From contig JAGMDE010000045.1 of the NCBI GenBank assembly GCA_023128855.1, forward strand, positions 1 through 15,775: a stretch of DNA of 15,775 bases. Reading direction: 5' to 3'. A program made the translations under genes and the position numbers. Positions 14,817 to 15,775 of the stretch are shown here, in pieces. A model generated the notes under the pieces. The model was not told where the DNA came from. It saw only the letters and a list, made by a program, of their open reading frames with translations, and did not search any database. Origin of the DNA: Thermoplasmatales archaeon. GTDB taxonomy: Archaea > Thermoplasmatota > E2 > DHVEG-1. Within the stretch, counting starts at the first letter, position 1; every line of letters begins with the position of its first letter.

Positions 14817-15775
14817 ATGGCTGAACTGACGCCTAGAGAAAAATACGATCTTAAGCGAAAACTTGAAGAGCTTAGGGCATGCAAAGGTAGGCATACTGAA
14901 TTAATTTCATTGTATGTCCCACCGAATAAACAAATATTTGATGTTAATGCATATTTGAAAAATGAGTATTCTCAATCTCAAAATATTAAATCAAAGACTA
15001 CTATGAAAAACGTGCTTTCTGCAATTGAGTCGATCCAGAGCAGATTGAAACATTTTAAGCAACCACCAGAAAATGGTGTGATTTTCTTTGTTGGCCATAA
15101 GAGTGTTGGTGCTGATAAAACTGAAATGGTTGCATTTGTAATTGAGCCACCAATGCCAATTAGTACATTTCTGTACCGTTGTGATTCCTTGTTTTATATT
15201 GAGCCGTTAGAACAAATGTTTGTTGAGAAAGAAATCTATGGGCTTCTTTTAGTTGATCGAAGAGAATGTACAGTTGGAATTTTGCGTGGGAACAGAGTAG
15301 AGATGCTGAAATATATGACATCCCAGGTTCCTGGAAAACACGGTAGGGGAGGACAATCTCAAAGAAGATTTGAGCGTCTAACAGAGATCGCAGCTCATGA
15401 GTGGTTTGTTAAATGTGGTGAGAGGGCAAGTGAGATTTTCCAGGCAGACGAGGAGATTAAGGGAATTTTTGTCGGCGGTCCAGGCCCTACAAAACAATAT
15501 TTTGTCGAAGGGAACTATCTTCACTACGAAGTTCAAGATAAGATTCTTGAAACATTTGATACCGGATATACAGATGAATACGGACTGCGGGAGCTTGTTA
15601 ACGCAGCATCTGCAACAATGGTTAATTTGAAGATATCTAAAGAGAAAAAAATAATGAAGCAATTTCTTAAAGAAGTTACAAAGACTGACGGAAGTCTTGC
15701 AGTTTATGGCGAGCTTCAAGTTAGAAAAGCTCTTGAAATGGGCGTTGTTAAAACTCTTCTACTTTCAGAGAGTTT
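14817..15775 (+). CDS. prf1: Peptide chain release factor aRF1 (C-terminus cut by window edge)
   Basis: Recognises all three stop codons in the ribosomal A site and triggers peptide release. The frame from ATG 14817 is open to the window end, giving 319 residues of the roughly 410-420 expected. All diagnostic motifs are present: NIKS (56-59) and YRCDSLF (120-126, the YxCxxxF motif) in the stop-codon-reading N domain, and GRGGQSQRR (176-184) with the GGQ that enters the peptidyl transferase centre. The C domain that binds the recycling ATPase ABCE1 begins near residue 270 and is incomplete. Normal NIKS and YxCxxxF motifs give no hint of a reassigned stop codon, which fits the use of TAA, TAG and TGA as stops in this window. 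It follows the beta-CASP nuclease by 65 bp and has its own TATA-like box. Confidence 0.97.
   Translation, partial: MAELTPREKYDLKRKLEELRACKGRHTELISLYVPPNKQIFDVNAYLKNEYSQSQNIKSKTTMKNVLSAIESIQSRLKHFKQPPENGVIFFVGHKSVGADKTEMVAFVIEPPMPISTFLYRCDSLFYIEPLEQMFVEKEIYGLLLVDRRECTVGILRGNRVEMLKYMTSQVPGKHGRGGQSQRRFERLTEIAAHEWFVKCGERASEIFQADEEIKGIFVGGPGPTKQYFVEGNYLHYEVQDKILETFDTGYTDEYGLRELVNAASATMVNLKISKEKKIMKQFLKEVTKTDGSLAVYGELQVRKALEMGVVKTLLLSES

Noticed and set aside
14779..14829. Short ORF (ATG at 14779, 16 codons) overlapping the aRF1 start, a possible uORF
   Set aside because: It begins upstream of the start of transcription predicted from the TATA-like box and has no ribosome binding site; the peptide is only lysine-rich low-complexity sequence.
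15378..15719. Antisense open frame of 113 codons inside aRF1
   Set aside because: Shadow of a strongly conserved coding sequence; Cys/Phe-rich, no homology recognised, no promoter or ribosome site.
1..15775. tRNA, rRNA, CRISPR, insertion sequence or prophage
   Set aside because: No cloverleaf, regular spaced repeats, transposase, terminal inverted repeats or integration scars were seen; intergenic gaps are all shorter than about 110 bp and contain promoter or terminator sequence.

Overview
The window looks like a low-GC euryarchaeal chromosome segment, most probably from the Thermoplasmatota (an uncultured sediment lineage such as MBG-D/Thermoprofundales would fit, but this is inference from gene content only). 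Direct support for Archaea: two TATA-binding proteins, an archaeal release factor aRF1 with NIKS and GGQ motifs, a tRNA-splicing endonuclease of the fused two-unit type, a translin-family protein, an AAA-less membrane Lon-like protease, archaeal TATA boxes, short or absent leaders, and T-rich terminator tracts. Thirteen protein genes are supported; two run off the ends. No tRNA, rRNA, CRISPR array, insertion sequence or phage gene was seen, and codon use looks even throughout.

Layout. Positions 1-11271 are all transcribed from the minus strand, 11381-15775 from the plus strand; the switch point is the 109-bp divergent region between enolase and a stomatin gene. On the minus strand, in transcription order: enolase (eno); a small two-TM zinc-ribbon membrane protein; a short-form D-3-phosphoglycerate dehydrogenase (serA) followed 39 bp later by a translin/TRAX-like nuclease; a two-gene operon of TBP paralogs (a diverged copy first, the canonical copy second); a secreted gingipain-like C25 cysteine peptidase; a membrane-anchored extracellular Lon-like serine protease followed 24 bp later by endA; and a UPF0173 metallo-hydrolase truncated by the window edge. 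On the plus strand: a stomatin/NfeD membrane-protease pair with a 4-bp overlap, a beta-CASP metallo-beta-lactamase nuclease, and aRF1 truncated by the window edge.

How it fits together. Most genes are housekeeping: central metabolism (eno, serA), basal transcription (TBPs), RNA processing (endA, translin-like, beta-CASP) and translation termination (aRF1). The accessory flavour comes from two adjacent exported proteases, which suggest extracellular protein use or envelope proteolysis, and the stomatin-NfeD membrane quality-control pair. The most notable points are the co-transcribed TBP paralogs, one lacking a DNA-kinking phenylalanine and driven from a promoter with two TATA-like repeats; the C25 peptidase, whose ATG overlaps its own TATA box so that a downstream TTG is the better start; and an intrinsic-terminator-like hairpin across the C25 stop codon. 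I did not find a clear, wholly new defence or mobile system here.
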